From: Chloroflexota bacterium
GTDB lineage: Bacteria; Chloroflexota; Anaerolineae; Aggregatilineales; J027
Reading direction: 5' to 3'
DNA: 38,006 nt
NCBI GenBank assembly: GCA_003697365.1
Contig: RFGP01000011.1
Location: forward strand, 1-38,006
Under the pieces are notes generated by a model that was given only the letters and a program-made list of their open reading frames with translations, did no database searches and was not told the origin of the DNA. Positions within the stretch are counted from its first letter, which is position 1, and each line of letters starts with the position of its first letter. Shown here piece after piece: positions 9,225 through 16,552 of the stretch. The translations under genes and the position numbers were made by a program.

Positions 9225-11954
9225 TCACGTTTGAAATTGCCAAAATCGAACGAACATCCATAACCCCAAAATTCCTAGTAACAACAACCCAACTCCTACA
9301 AACCACACCGGCATAGTCGTTTCAGTTTCTGAAGATTTTTGCATCATTAGTTGATATTGCTGAGCACGCATTAACCAGCCCACTTGATCACCTTCAAATA
9401 ACCACAAACCGCTTTGGCTCCGATTACCAAAGGCATCAACTGCAACAATTGACCATGTAAACTGACGACTCTGTGCGTTAAGCAACGGCCAAAGCGTTTC
9501 TGCTGTTGTGCCGATCTTCTTTTGGTTGATCCATACTTCATATTGAACGGGTACACATCCGTCAGCAGAACTGCGCCAGTGTAAGGCATTCGATGTCATG
9601 TGATCTGGTTGCAGCAATATAGATGGTTGTGGCATAGGCATTTCGGGGTCAAAGCCATAAAGCGCTGAAAGGCCATCTAGCATTACATGAATCCCTTCCG
9701 AATCCCATGAAACTTCAGACACTATGCCCGTTTGATCACTAGCAACTAATGTCATGTTGTCTGCTTGATAAATTTGTAAACCACACCGCCCGCGTGCTAG
9801 AGCAAGCCATTTCCCCGATGGATCGGTAACAGCATCAAGCGTAGTAATTTCAACACGGCGAATTGTCTGCCCATTCGTACGATCAAACCAAAACAACCCA
9901 TTTTCGCCACTACTCACTAATAAAATAGAAGGGTCAGCACTTGAGCTAATATTCAAAATAGAACTAGGTACTTGCCCGCGCAAAACTATTTCTTCTGTAT
10001 TAGGCTCCACCTCCCACAGTTGGCCGTCAACTGTTCCCAACCATATATCTTGATCAACTTGAGCATAAACAGTGATACTAGAGGGCACTTTTGCAACAAG
10101 CGATATTGGTATCTCAAATGTTTCTGTTGATGAATTTTCCTCAACAACAAAGCGTCCTAACTCTGTGAACTCAATTTCATCTGTGCCGCGATGTTGAAGC
10201 GAAAAATGTATCAACTGTTGGCCATCACTTATAATCAAATCTTTGCCATGTATAGACACATGTTTTATAACACCTAGCCCTTCGGCCACAATACGATATT
10301 CGCGGAGACGACGAGGTCTGCGCATATCCAACAAAATAGCTCCGTGCTCACTACCAAGTAACACGAGCTCTTGTTCTGCTGCAATATCAGTAAGCTGATG
10401 AATAGTTTGATATGTGTTCTTCAACACAAATTGATCGCCGTTGAGTTGCCAAAAAGCAATTTCATTCTCATTAATCGTGTAGACCCCATTTGAGGAAAAT
10501 TGCATTGTTAGAAGGTTTGGCACAAATTGTTCAATAGACCATTTTTGCACTTCGGGAGAATAGAGGCGCAATTGTTGGCCGTCCTGTATCAGCCATCCTG
10601 CAGAAACAACTTCAATGGCCTTGATGTTGGTATATGCTGGTAATGTATCGAGCAAAAAAGGGGAACGTATATTCTTCATATCGAAAACATGCAACCCTGC
10701 TCGGCCACTGGCGACAAGCAAAAGCTCACCGTCGCGTGCTAATTGATAAGGTTGTCCGGCTACATCGAGATCAGCATAAACAGAAACATCCGAAGGATTT
10801 TTAGGATCGTAACCAATGAACAACAAGCGCCCATCCCCTTGTAACACAGCCCAAGCCGCTGACATTGGTAAGACATCAACAACTGGCCCAGAAAATGGTA
10901 ACGCACGAACAACTTGGCGCTTCTCTAGATCAAGGACTGCAATCCCCCCTTCTTGCAAGGTCACAAGCGCTAGCCCATCTGTAGTAAAGCGCACACGATG
11001 CGGGTTGGCCCAAAGTGGGATAGTTGTATCTAACACCAAGTTTGGTAAGCGACGAGCATTATAAATTTCAAGTTGGCGCGAACGCATATTAAATAGCCAA
11101 CGGCCCGTAGGATCAATCGCCACATTCAAACTAGGGCTATTATTTTGGCTGTTATAATAATGCCAATCTTGATCGTAAACTTTGATCCCATCGTTTTCAT
11201 CAGCAATAATTCGCCACTCGTTAACATCAAGAAGATGAAGAGGTTGATGAACGGGCGCATAAAACCCTATTTCTTGTGGCTGGGAAAGAGAGGACGTTGA
11301 TAACGTAATAACATGATGCTCATCTAAAGCATAAAGATTGCTAGCATCCATCACGATCTTTTTTATACCTATCATAGAAGAAGGCATTTCGCTGGGAACA
11401 TCTGTTATGAACTGTAACCCATTTATACGATCTGCTACTGCTAATTGTTCATCATTTAGCCATTGGACATCAAAAGCATCGCCCAATGTTAAGATTTTTA
11501 GCAAGTTTTGCCCTTCATAGATACGTATGCCCATTTCATGGCTAGCAACTGCCCAATAGTTGTTATGAACATCCAAAGTAGTTCCGCCACCTGCTATAAA
11601 ATTACGGAGTTCCAGAGTATCGGCATCAAATCGATAAACTCCTTTTTCTGTTAAGGCCACTACTTGCGATGAATCTAGCTCAACTTCTATATCAACTACG
11701 GCACCGCTTATAGGTGTTTTGGCTACAATGGTATAAGCTCGTGTTCCATAAAGTGGCATTTTGAAGATAAATTGTCCTTGTGCACCATACAAAATACCCT
11801 CTTGCAGCGTGAAAACGCCTAAAGGACGCTGTGAAGCATCCATTAACCACAGACGACTGCGTTCATCATCTTGGGCGATGGTGGGGCTAATCTCAATCAT
11901 TACAACAAGTAAAAATGTTAAAATAAGCCAATACCGAGACATTGTCTTGTCCAT
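9225..11954 (-). CDS. Large secreted beta-propeller-like protein with C-terminal membrane anchor, function unknown
   Basis: I do not recognise the family. The 909-residue protein has a signal peptide (YWLILTFLLVVMIEISPTIA) and a long body built of short repeated beta-rich segments with phrases such as LFNMRSRQLEIYNARRLPNL, LLVASGRAGLHVFDMKNIRS and LLVSSGENGLFWFDRT. These resemble LVIVD/WD-like propeller blades; two seven-bladed propellers would fit the length. Near the C-terminus a fibronectin-III-like segment (VQYEVWINQKKIGTTAETLW, FTWSIVAVDAFGNRSQS) precedes a single TM helix (WFVGVGLLLLGILGLWMFV) and a short tail. So it is probably a surface-exposed, membrane-tethered protein. A second possible start is the ATG at 11942 (MSRYW). 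No clear RBS decides between them. Confidence 0.6.
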   Translation of the reverse strand: MDKTMSRYWLILTFLLVVMIEISPTIAQDDERSRLWLMDASQRPLGVFTLQEGILYGAQGQFIFKMPLYGTRAYTIVAKTPISGAVVDIEVELDSSQVVALTEKGVYRFDADTLELRNFIAGGGTTLDVHNNYWAVASHEMGIRIYEGQNLLKILTLGDAFDVQWLNDEQLAVADRINGLQFITDVPSEMPSSMIGIKKIVMDASNLYALDEHHVITLSTSSLSQPQEIGFYAPVHQPLHLLDVNEWRIIADENDGIKVYDQDWHYYNSQNNSPSLNVAIDPTGRWLFNMRSRQLEIYNARRLPNLVLDTTIPLWANPHRVRFTTDGLALVTLQEGGIAVLDLEKRQVVRALPFSGPVVDVLPMSAAWAVLQGDGRLLFIGYDPKNPSDVSVYADLDVAGQPYQLARDGELLLVASGRAGLHVFDMKNIRSPFLLDTLPAYTNIKAIEVVSAGWLIQDGQQLRLYSPEVQKWSIEQFVPNLLTMQFSSNGVYTINENEIAFWQLNGDQFVLKNTYQTIHQLTDIAAEQELVLLGSEHGAILLDMRRPRRLREYRIVAEGLGVIKHVSIHGKDLIISDGQQLIHFSLQHRGTDEIEFTELGRFVVEENSSTETFEIPISLVAKVPSSITVYAQVDQDIWLGTVDGQLWEVEPNTEEIVLRGQVPSSILNISSSADPSILLVSSGENGLFWFDRTNGQTIRRVEITTLDAVTDPSGKWLALARGRCGLQIYQADNMTLVASDQTGIVSEVSWDSEGIHVMLDGLSALYGFDPEMPMPQPSILLQPDHMTSNALHWRSSADGCVPVQYEVWINQKKIGTTAETLWPLLNAQSRQFTWSIVAVDAFGNRSQSGLWLFEGDQVGWLMRAQQYQLMMQKSSETETTMPVWFVGVGLLLLGILGLWMFVRFWQFQT

Positions 11955-12077
11955 GTTGTATAGTTATTTTCAACATCTTCACGATACCCTTAAATCCAAA
12001 TTTTTGCGACTATTGCAAATTGTGAAGAATATTCAACAATATAGACTGAACTACAAAAATTGTAAGGATGTAGGGAA

Positions 12078-12320
12078 ATGGCTGTAACACATGGACAAAT
12101 CGTTTTTCGTCATTGGAAAGATGGTGAAGGCTTAAGCGAGGTCACAAAAGAATTTCGTACATTAGAAGAGCTTTTTCAACTTTGCACTGATCCCGATGAA
12201 CATTTGTTAGTTGATCGCGTTTATATTAAAGGCACAACAGAAAAAGGGGCAGCACGTCGATTAGCGCTCGTTTTTCAATCAGTGACTATTCTGAATGCGG
12301 GTGAAGAAAGTTTTGAATGA
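12078..12320 (+). CDS. Small conserved-looking protein (80 aa), function unknown
   Basis: Start ATG at 12078 is preceded by AAGGA at 12063-12067 and GGGA closer in. The product is 80 residues, with no TM segment. Its hydrophobic pattern suggests strand (GQIVFRHW), strand (EVTKEFRT), helix (LEELFQLC), strand (LLVDRVYIKG) and strand (ARRLALVFQSVTIL), a beta-beta-alpha-beta-beta order. The stop overlaps the histidine kinase start as ATGA, so it is translationally coupled to the kinase and may act with it. I recognise no family and assign no function. Confidence 0.7.
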   Translation: MAVTHGQIVFRHWKDGEGLSEVTKEFRTLEELFQLCTDPDEHLLVDRVYIKGTTEKGAARRLALVFQSVTILNAGEESFE

Positions 12321-13918
12321 ATCGGCTTAATATACGGCTATTGGTATCTTTTAGCCTCATTTTGGTTATTTCATTGCTATTGATGTGGCTAGCATTGCTA
12401 CTTGTTCTACGTTCACAACCTCCAAACACTGAAGAAATATCATTAGCATTAGCTTCTATTGTCATCGATACTACACAGATTGCCACAGAGCGCGTCAACA
12501 CTGCACGCCAAGAAAACACTGAGACAATGACCGCGCGCCAACTCTTACGACTTTCTGAGAGCGTGTTATATGAAACCTTGCTTGAACAAGCAGAAAACAC
12601 CAATACTCGCCTAATGATTATTCGTGGCAATCAATGCATCTTGTGGGATAGCCAAGACAATAATGGAGATTATCCCTACTTGCTTGAAAATCCCATTACG
12701 GGTGATCTATTGTTAAGTACAAATCGCCGTTTATCGTCAAATATTATCACAGGCATTTTTATTGATAATAGCGGAGAAGAGTGGTTATACTCAGCCCTAC
12801 CAGTACCTAATGTTGAAAACCTACTCGCCTCTCTTGCACCTGAGCGCATTCGCAATACAGGCAGAACTTGTGGCAGCCTGCTAGAAGAACAACCTACAAT
12901 ATCCTACATCGCTGCTCTAGAACCCTATCCCCAACAATCGATCCGTAATGTGATAGATACGTATCGTGACGATGGATTGTTTCTGGCACTTATTCAAGCC
13001 GTTATTGTGGGACTGTTTTTCGCCCTTGTGGCATCTTATGCCATAGTCCGCTGGGTTTCAAATCCTCTCAACGATCTCGCCAACGCTGCAAAAGCTATTG
13101 CTGCTGGACGTTATGAGGAACGAGCACGCCTTTATGGCCCTGAAGAGGTACAAATCGTTGCCGAAAGTTTTAACCAAATGGCCGTTCAAGTACAAGCCTC
13201 TCGGCAAGCACAACAAGATTTTTTCGCCAATGTTTCACACGATCTGCGAACACCACTCACGAGTATTCAAGGTTTTGCCCAAGCTATTGCTGAAGGGATT
13301 ACAGATGGTGAAAGTGCACGTCGCTCAGCAGCAGTCATTCATTCAGAAGCCGAACGTATGAATCGTATGGTGAATGATTTATTGGAACTTGCAAAAATTC
13401 AAGCTGGGCGTATCTCAATGGCTAAACAACGTGTCGATATTACGCAATTACTTCAGTTTGTCGGTGAAAGTCTTTCGCTGAAAGCAAAACAAAAAGGCAT
13501 AACCTTAAATATAGAGATTAACAAACTTCCCCACATTTATGGTGATGGAGACCGCTTAGCACAAGTTTTCACTAACCTCGTAGACAACGCACTCAAACAT
13601 ACAGAATCAGGCGGCATAATATGGTTGCGCGCTCAAGTAGATGCTGATGGTGTATTAGTACAAGTTGAAGATACGGGGGAAGGAATACCGCCAGAAGATT
13701 TGCCACGCATTTTCGAGCGCTTTTACCAAGTTGATAAAAGCCGAGCTAAATTACAAGGTACAGGATTGGGGCTTGCTATCTCTCAAGAGATCATCCTAGC
13801 TCATCAAGGCAAGATATGGGTTGAAAGCACTTATGGTGAAGGCACGTGTTTTTCAGTTTGGTTGCCTGTTGATAAAAAAACACGTGCCACTTATACCACA
13901 AATCGCCCATCTTCCTAA
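12317..13918 (+). CDS. Membrane sensor histidine kinase (HAMP-HisKA-HATPase)
   Basis: A 533-residue two-TM kinase: TM1 near residues 8-30 (SLILVISLLLMWLALLLVL), an extracytoplasmic sensor region of about 185 residues, TM2 near 218-242 (LIQAVIVGLFFALVASYA), HAMP to about 293 (NPLNDLANAAKAIAAGRYEE), then HisKA with phospho-acceptor His308 in NVSHDLRTPLTSIQG, and HATPase_c with N box FTNLVDNALKH, G1 box DTGEGIPPEDLPRIFERFY and G2 GTGLGLAISQEI. All catalytic motifs are intact. No response regulator gene follows; the next gene is convergent. The only receiver in the window is the single-domain protein at 32756-33169. The input signal is unknown. Confidence 0.93.
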   Translation: MNRLNIRLLVSFSLILVISLLLMWLALLLVLRSQPPNTEEISLALASIVIDTTQIATERVNTARQENTETMTARQLLRLSESVLYETLLEQAENTNTRLMIIRGNQCILWDSQDNNGDYPYLLENPITGDLLLSTNRRLSSNIITGIFIDNSGEEWLYSALPVPNVENLLASLAPERIRNTGRTCGSLLEEQPTISYIAALEPYPQQSIRNVIDTYRDDGLFLALIQAVIVGLFFALVASYAIVRWVSNPLNDLANAAKAIAAGRYEERARLYGPEEVQIVAESFNQMAVQVQASRQAQQDFFANVSHDLRTPLTSIQGFAQAIAEGITDGESARRSAAVIHSEAERMNRMVNDLLELAKIQAGRISMAKQRVDITQLLQFVGESLSLKAKQKGITLNIEINKLPHIYGDGDRLAQVFTNLVDNALKHTESGGIIWLRAQVDADGVLVQVEDTGEGIPPEDLPRIFERFYQVDKSRAKLQGTGLGLAISQEIILAHQGKIWVESTYGEGTCFSVWLPVDKKTRATYTTNRPSS

Positions 13919-14136
13919 TACCATGCGCGTCTCTTTTTCAATACGACACCTCCACGCGAAGGTTCGGCATAATGCCGATTTGGGCGTACACGACCACGTG
14001 GATCAATATGAATTTCACCATTTTGCCGCAAATGCGCAAACTCCTCTGGGGAAATTTCGGGGGCGGGCTCTCCGCCTAATCGTTCAAAATGTTGTCGTTC
14101 ATCATTGTTAGGATCGTAAGGTGATCCTTTAATCAT
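13915..14136 (-). CDS. Small protein (73 aa) ending the E1/E2/JAB operon; function unknown
   Basis: The ATG at 14136 lies inside the end of the E1-like gene (8-base overlap) and has an AGGAGCAGGAAG-type RBS just upstream, so I prefer it to a longer frame opening at 14181. The product is short, polar and probably partly disordered, with N-terminal SPYDPNNDERQHFERLGG, a possible beta hairpin GEIHIDPRGRVRP and a tail SRGG at residues 60-63 followed by ten residues rich in Lys/Arg and ending AWY. It does not look like a ubiquitin fold (no clear ubiquitin-length strand-helix pattern), but the internal Arg-Gly-Gly near the C-terminus is noted because ubiquitin-like precursors are trimmed to Gly-Gly. 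Last gene of the conjugation operon; its stop overlaps the convergent kinase gene. Confidence 0.7.
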   Translation of the reverse strand: MIKGSPYDPNNDERQHFERLGGEPAPEISPEEFAHLRQNGEIHIDPRGRVRPNRHYAEPSRGGVVLKKRRAWY

Positions 14137-15043
14137 CTTCCTGCTCCTCTTCTTGTGCTGATGGTCGAACAGTATGCTCACTCTTTAGCAGTTCATCTAA
14201 TGATAAAGCATTCTCTAAACTTTTTAATTGTGTTCTCGTGCCACACACAAGGCAATCAGGATTACGCGGAATATTCACCCATTCTACACCGAAAGGGGGA
14301 ATATGATGTCCTTCAGCAATCTCCAACCATTGATTAGCAATAATCACCGTATTAGATGGTAACTCTCGATAAGCTGATGTCCCTTGCAAAAGAATATTAA
14401 GCGCCATGTTGGCTTGTGTGTTTGCTACTCTTACAACATCTAACCATAAAGCCGGCTCGGCTTTGAGTGTACCCTCTGGCCCAACTTGACCATAGTCTAA
14501 AGATTGATGATCACTCACATCGGAAAAAGAAATCTCTTCACGCAGGCTTTCTGCCCAACAAGCATAACATGGCCCCTGATTAGGAGAGATTATGACTACA
14601 TCCCCACCTTCACCGCGTTCGTAAACACCACCATAGATTGCTGTCAGATATTGAGCTAGACAAAATTCGTTTATCACATACTTTGTTGGCTCGTTATCTA
14701 CTCCTACAATAAGTAAATCTATGTTCAGCAAGGCTTTCAAATGTTCCTCTACTCTACCTTGATAAGCCAACACTTGTGCTGACGGGTTACGGTGTAGAAT
14801 TAAGTCTTTTATTGCTGCCACTTTAGGCTGATCAATATATCGTTTATCAGCGACATGCCGTATTATATTTTGAACAGAAAGTTTGTCAGGATCAATCAAG
14901 ACAAAGCGCGATACACCACACATGGCTAACGCTAACGCCACATATCCACCACCTGAGCCAAGACCGACAATGCCAACTTGTTTTTGTTGAAGCAAAGCAA
15001 GGTTTTCTGTACCTAATAACTGTTGTACTCGATCCCAACTCAT
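14129..15043 (-). CDS. E1-like (ThiF/MoeB/HesA family) adenylating enzyme
   Basis: The 304-residue protein shows the E1-superfamily Rossmann domain: GIVGLGSGGGYVALALAMCG (ATP loop, residues 24-43), LIDPDKLSVQNIIRH with Asp51, Asp53, Asn59 and Arg62 in the nucleotide-binding positions, and LIVGVDNEPTKY with Asp116. Two Cys pairs, GPCYACW (159/162) and PDCLVCG (264/267), match the structural zinc site of MoeB/ThiF-type enzymes. Family members adenylate the C-terminal Gly of a ubiquitin-like protein and may pass it on as a thioester. The tail is acidic (EEEQEDD). The start ATG overlaps the JAB gene stop as ATGA. With an E2-like gene in the same operon the role is probably modifier activation for protein conjugation rather than sulfur transfer, but no thiamine or molybdenum cofactor genes and no modifier gene are visible. 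Confidence 0.9.
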   Translation of the reverse strand: MSWDRVQQLLGTENLALLQQKQVGIVGLGSGGGYVALALAMCGVSRFVLIDPDKLSVQNIIRHVADKRYIDQPKVAAIKDLILHRNPSAQVLAYQGRVEEHLKALLNIDLLIVGVDNEPTKYVINEFCLAQYLTAIYGGVYERGEGGDVVIISPNQGPCYACWAESLREEISFSDVSDHQSLDYGQVGPEGTLKAEPALWLDVVRVANTQANMALNILLQGTSAYRELPSNTVIIANQWLEIAEGHHIPPFGVEWVNIPRNPDCLVCGTRTQLKSLENALSLDELLKSEHTVRPSAQEEEQEDD

Positions 15044-16059
15044 GATGAATAATACTCCTGAATCTTTTTCACCCCATCAATTAAATACATTTGATGGTGC
15101 CAATCAATGAGCGTTTGTACAGGTGATGAGGCGTTATAACACATTGCAAAAAAATCTTCGTCACCACTTGGACGTATTAAAGGCGCAATGCGCCACTGTG
15201 GTTGCCGATGAGGATAGGCAGTGGGTGTAAGCACTATGATAATGTAATGCGCGCCTGTTGGGTGTAATATCCATCCAATATCCAACGGTGGATGAGCGCG
15301 CGTCCCCCATGGAGTAATATCCACTACGCTAATATTGTGATATTCTAACATCAACAATTCTTTATCATAGCGTGCTGTATTCTCAAGATACCACGCAATG
15401 GGAGGCAAACGTGGTACATTTGCATCATCGATAACTTCAACGGCTAATGCTTCAAAATGATTTGGTCTATCAGAGAATATTCCCCAAAAATCAATACGCA
15501 AGTTTTGTTCTTGATAATGTATTGATAGAGTGTTATATGAAGGCACTTGTTCTGCTTGGCTGGCAAAATTCACAATAGGGAGTAACAAATAATCAAGATG
15601 ATTTTGGCGTAATAATCGCTGTGCTGTTTTCATATCACCTTGAGAAGGCCGTACTAGTCCCGGTTGTTTATGCCAATCACCAAGATATGCGAGTGGAAAA
15701 TCCCATTGGGTAGATATGATATTTTTTTCAGAAAAAGCCTGCTTCCTGCGCCGATAGTATTGCCAATTTGCGTACCACCATTCAAAAACTGCATGTTGCC
15801 AAGTATCGCCCAATTCCACTTGGCCCCAATTGCGCACCGCTTCAGTAGAGGGGATAGTTTCAAGAATAACCCACTGCTTCAGTAGCTTTGTGGGCTGTTG
15901 CATCGCTAAACCTACCAATGCCTCGCCCGTTTCAAGATGCGGATATTGCAATGCATGAACCGCTATTTTTTCTAAAATACGCGGTGTAATTTTGACGAGC
16001 GGCGACGCTATAGATGGTTTGAAAAATGGTGACGTGTAAGCAATCGAACGTTCAGACAT
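15040..16059 (-). CDS. JAB/JAMM-like protein with altered metal motif and C-terminal extra domain
   Basis: Start taken at the ATG at 16059, which overlaps the E2 stop as TAATG and has GGAAG a few bases upstream; an ATG at 16080 would add seven residues. The N-terminal ~165 residues fit a prokaryotic JAB/MPN metalloprotease: helix, then HLETGEALVGLA with Glu43, and YLGDWHKQPGLVRPSQGD with His130, Ser139 and Asp142. The usual H-x-H-x7-S-x2-D is here H-x-Q-x6-S-x2-D: the second His ligand is Gln132 and one residue is missing. Known JAB enzymes cut ubiquitin-like proteins from precursors or targets; this one may be inactive or differently liganded. Residues ~185-339 form a second region (YIIIVLTPTAYPHRQPQW) that recalls an RWD/E2-type fold. 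It lies between E2 and E1 genes in the operon. Confidence 0.72.
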   Translation of the reverse strand: MSERSIAYTSPFFKPSIASPLVKITPRILEKIAVHALQYPHLETGEALVGLAMQQPTKLLKQWVILETIPSTEAVRNWGQVELGDTWQHAVFEWWYANWQYYRRRKQAFSEKNIISTQWDFPLAYLGDWHKQPGLVRPSQGDMKTAQRLLRQNHLDYLLLPIVNFASQAEQVPSYNTLSIHYQEQNLRIDFWGIFSDRPNHFEALAVEVIDDANVPRLPPIAWYLENTARYDKELLMLEYHNISVVDITPWGTRAHPPLDIGWILHPTGAHYIIIVLTPTAYPHRQPQWRIAPLIRPSGDEDFFAMCYNASSPVQTLIDWHHQMYLIDGVKKIQEYYSS

Positions 16060-16535
16060 TAACGCTTCCAAGAAAACCATCGGTGTTTGGACTTGGCAAT
16101 GCTACCCTCTACACCGGGCCAAATTCCCGTTGCTCGCCACGTATAATAGGCATACAGCCACTCAATTGCCCACCCTGCAACTGTGACTGCGGTTGATGTG
16201 GAGGGATTCCAACCATATTGGCTGCCGTCTTTAGGATTAAATAGACATAATTGCCCATCTTCAAACTGATGTTTATTGCTATAAATCTTTGGGGCAACAA
16301 CATACGCTTCCGGTGGATGATTAGGGTAATATTTGGGGTAGATGATTTTTAACGTATGGTGCCGATAGCGCATCTGGCTTAAATTTAGCTCTATCGTACC
16401 AATCCAATATAAACGTTCTGGTGGTTCCCACTCTAAGCGGAAAGTATCACCAAATGTACGGCCCATATACTCAACTTCTAGTTGTAAGCGTGGCGATATG
16501 CTTGCGCGTGTCCCCCACCAGTATTTTTCACTCAT
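16059..16535 (-). CDS. E2-like ubiquitin-conjugating (UBC-fold) protein
   Basis: Start chosen at the ATG at 16535, with GGAG six bases upstream; an in-frame TTG at 16550 is less likely. The 158-residue product follows the bacterial E2 pattern: strands LYWIGTIELNL and HTLKIIYPKYYP, the NHPPEAYVVAP loop corresponding to the YPxxPP motif, then HQFEDGQLCLFNP with the putative catalytic Cys97 after the conserved His, and a C-terminal GWNPSTSTAVTVAGWAIEWL helix ending TGIWPG. That tail with Trp-Pro-Gly is typical of prokaryotic E2 relatives described with E1 and JAB genes. It would accept a modifier from the E1 as a thioester and pass it to a target. It sits 17 bases after the two-TM protein gene and overlaps the JAB start by one base. 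Target and modifier are unknown. Confidence 0.88.
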   Translation of the reverse strand: MSEKYWWGTRASISPRLQLEVEYMGRTFGDTFRLEWEPPERLYWIGTIELNLSQMRYRHHTLKIIYPKYYPNHPPEAYVVAPKIYSNKHQFEDGQLCLFNPKDGSQYGWNPSTSTAVTVAGWAIEWLYAYYTWRATGIWPGVEGSIAKSKHRWFSWKR

Positions 16536-16552
16536 TTGAAGCTCCAGCAATA

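Noticed and set aside
12286-12630. 114-codon minus-strand frame opposite the kinase start
   Set aside because: Antisense to the kinase TM and sensor coding region; no domain or RBS.
14129-15043. E1-like gene as a MoeB/ThiF of cofactor synthesis
   Set aside because: No thiS, moaD, moaE, thiG or rhodanese gene is nearby, and it is embedded between JAB and a coupled small gene after an E2-like gene, so a conjugation role fits better; not excluded.
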